Positions 63,311 to 64,000 of a stretch of DNA of 64,000 nucleotides are shown piece after piece. Each line of letters begins with the position of its first letter. The stretch's first letter is position 1. A program made the translations under genes and the position numbers. Location of the stretch: positions 4,216,001 through 4,280,000 of the forward strand of contig NZ_OZ035533.1 in the NCBI RefSeq assembly GCF_964033635.1. The letters run 5' to 3'. This DNA is from Chitinophaga sp. MM2321 (GTDB taxonomy: Bacteria; Bacteroidota; Bacteroidia; Chitinophagales; Chitinophagaceae). Under the pieces are notes generated by a model. The model did not search any database. It saw only the letters and a program-made list of their open reading frames with translations, and was not told where the DNA came from.

Positions 63311-64000
63311 ATGAGTATCAAGGGTGTTTTTCCGATAGATAAATGGGATTTCAAAAGTGAATCCATCCTTGCTGATTTGCCATCGGATATTTATGAGCTG
63401 CTGACAGCCCATAAAAGTGAGCAGGTATATAAAAGAAATGAGGTGCTTTTCAGAGAAGGCTCCTATCCATCCGGCATATTTTATATAACCAAGGGCAAGG
63501 TCAAAAAATATAAAGTAGATAATGAAGGGAAAGAGCAGATAGTCTACCTCGCCAATACGGGGCAACTAATCGGGTATCATGCCATTTTATCCGAAGACAG
63601 GTACCCGGATTCTGCGGCCGTGATAGAAGATAGTACCATTGCCTTCATTCCCAAAGAAGATTTTCTTAAAACACTGGAACATTCTCCTGTGCTCAACAAC
63701 AGGCTACTCAAGGCTTTAAGCCATGAATTTTCGGTACTGGCCAACAGCTTGACGATGTTCGCACAGAAAACTGTAAGAGAAAGACTGGCGCTACAATTAA
63801 TTGTTATCCGCGAGAAGTATAAAGTAAATTATGTAGCAGGAATGCCCGTAGAAATAAATATCAGCCGGGAAGATTTAGCCAGTCTGGTTGGTACCGCCAG
63901 GGAAAATGTTGTCAGGGTTCTGACTGAATTCAAGGAAGACAGCATATTAGAAACAAAAGGCAGAAAAATTATAATAAGAGATGTTAACAAGTTGATTAAA
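63311..64000 (+). CDS. Crp/Fnr-family transcriptional regulator (3'-truncated by window)
   Basis: The frame starts ATG at 63311 (MSIKGVFPIDKWDFKSESIL) and is still open at base 64000 after 230 codons, so the stop lies outside the window. Sensor barrel: NEVLFREGSYPSGIFYITKG, QLIGYHAILSEDRYPDSAAV; winged helix: NISREDLASLVGTARENVVR, VLTEF. It matches the gene at 61736-62452 block for block, including FPIDKW near the start and FIPKEDF. A Fnr-like dyad lies in its leader. Expected full length is about 235-240 residues, so only a few codons are missing. Confidence 0.93.
   Translation, partial: MSIKGVFPIDKWDFKSESILADLPSDIYELLTAHKSEQVYKRNEVLFREGSYPSGIFYITKGKVKKYKVDNEGKEQIVYLANTGQLIGYHAILSEDRYPDSAAVIEDSTIAFIPKEDFLKTLEHSPVLNNRLLKALSHEFSVLANSLTMFAQKTVRERLALQLIVIREKYKVNYVAGMPVEINISREDLASLVGTARENVVRVLTEFKEDSILETKGRKIIIRDVNKLIK

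Overview
The window looks like chromosomal DNA of a Bacteroidota bacterium, most likely Chitinophagaceae and close to Chitinophaga. Supporting signs are TonB/Oar-type receptors, beta-propeller LytS-type sensor kinases with LytTR regulators, FadL-like porins, archaeal-type ProRS, bifunctional RibBA, exported proteins ending their signal peptides in AQ, tRNA genes without encoded CCA, and several promoters fitting the Bacteroidota consensus TTTG-N19-TAnnTTTG. The family-level placement is inference.

Layout. 1-9.1 kb: the 3' part of a TamB-like gene, ribBA, an Oar-like TonB receptor and an OmpA-domain protein. 9.05-15.1 kb: a cluster of two alpha/beta-hydrolases, an ATP-grasp ligase with a histone-like Lys/Pro tail, a GCS2-type carboxylate-amine ligase, a class I glutamine amidotransferase and a second, divergent ATP-grasp protein. 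This is the strongest candidate for an uncharacterised biosynthetic system. 15.2-23.4 kb: membrane protein, RidA, rhodanese, PASTA protein, Ddl, ferredoxin, LuxC-like acyl-CoA reductase, HtrA protease and a LytTR response regulator. 23.4-36.9 kb: sensor kinase, proS, a Gly/Tyr-rich lipoprotein, a FadL-like protein, a tRNA-maturation run (miaA, unknown, cca, tsaC), a glycosyltransferase and dapD. 37.0-42.4 kb: a tRNA-Leu(CAG), then an A+T-rich stretch with a PAS-LuxR regulator and a four-gene operon of exported proteins, one with ankyrin repeats. 42.4-50 kb: TonB receptor, VOC and DoxX proteins, a J-domain/KTSC fusion, GH20, fabF and tetR. 50-57.3 kb: a five-gene sugar-oxidation operon opposite a LacI-type regulator, with a dyad operator on the predicted start point of the operon promoter. 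57.4-64 kb: a second identical tRNA-Leu(CAG), an S41 protease, a TetR gene opposite two small membrane proteins, and two Crp/Fnr paralogues flanking a methyltransferase. The second Crp/Fnr gene runs off the end.

The main unexplained structure is two families of long intergenic palindromes. Family A (core GGATGGGTGTTTTGTT, ends TGACCAGGATT) has three full copies and one half copy. Family B (core GATTTTTTGATTTACG) has three copies, one a perfect 124-bp palindrome with 55-bp arms. The ends of these repeats repeatedly provide the stop codons of flanking genes, so they look like mobile or templated bidirectional 3'-end modules.
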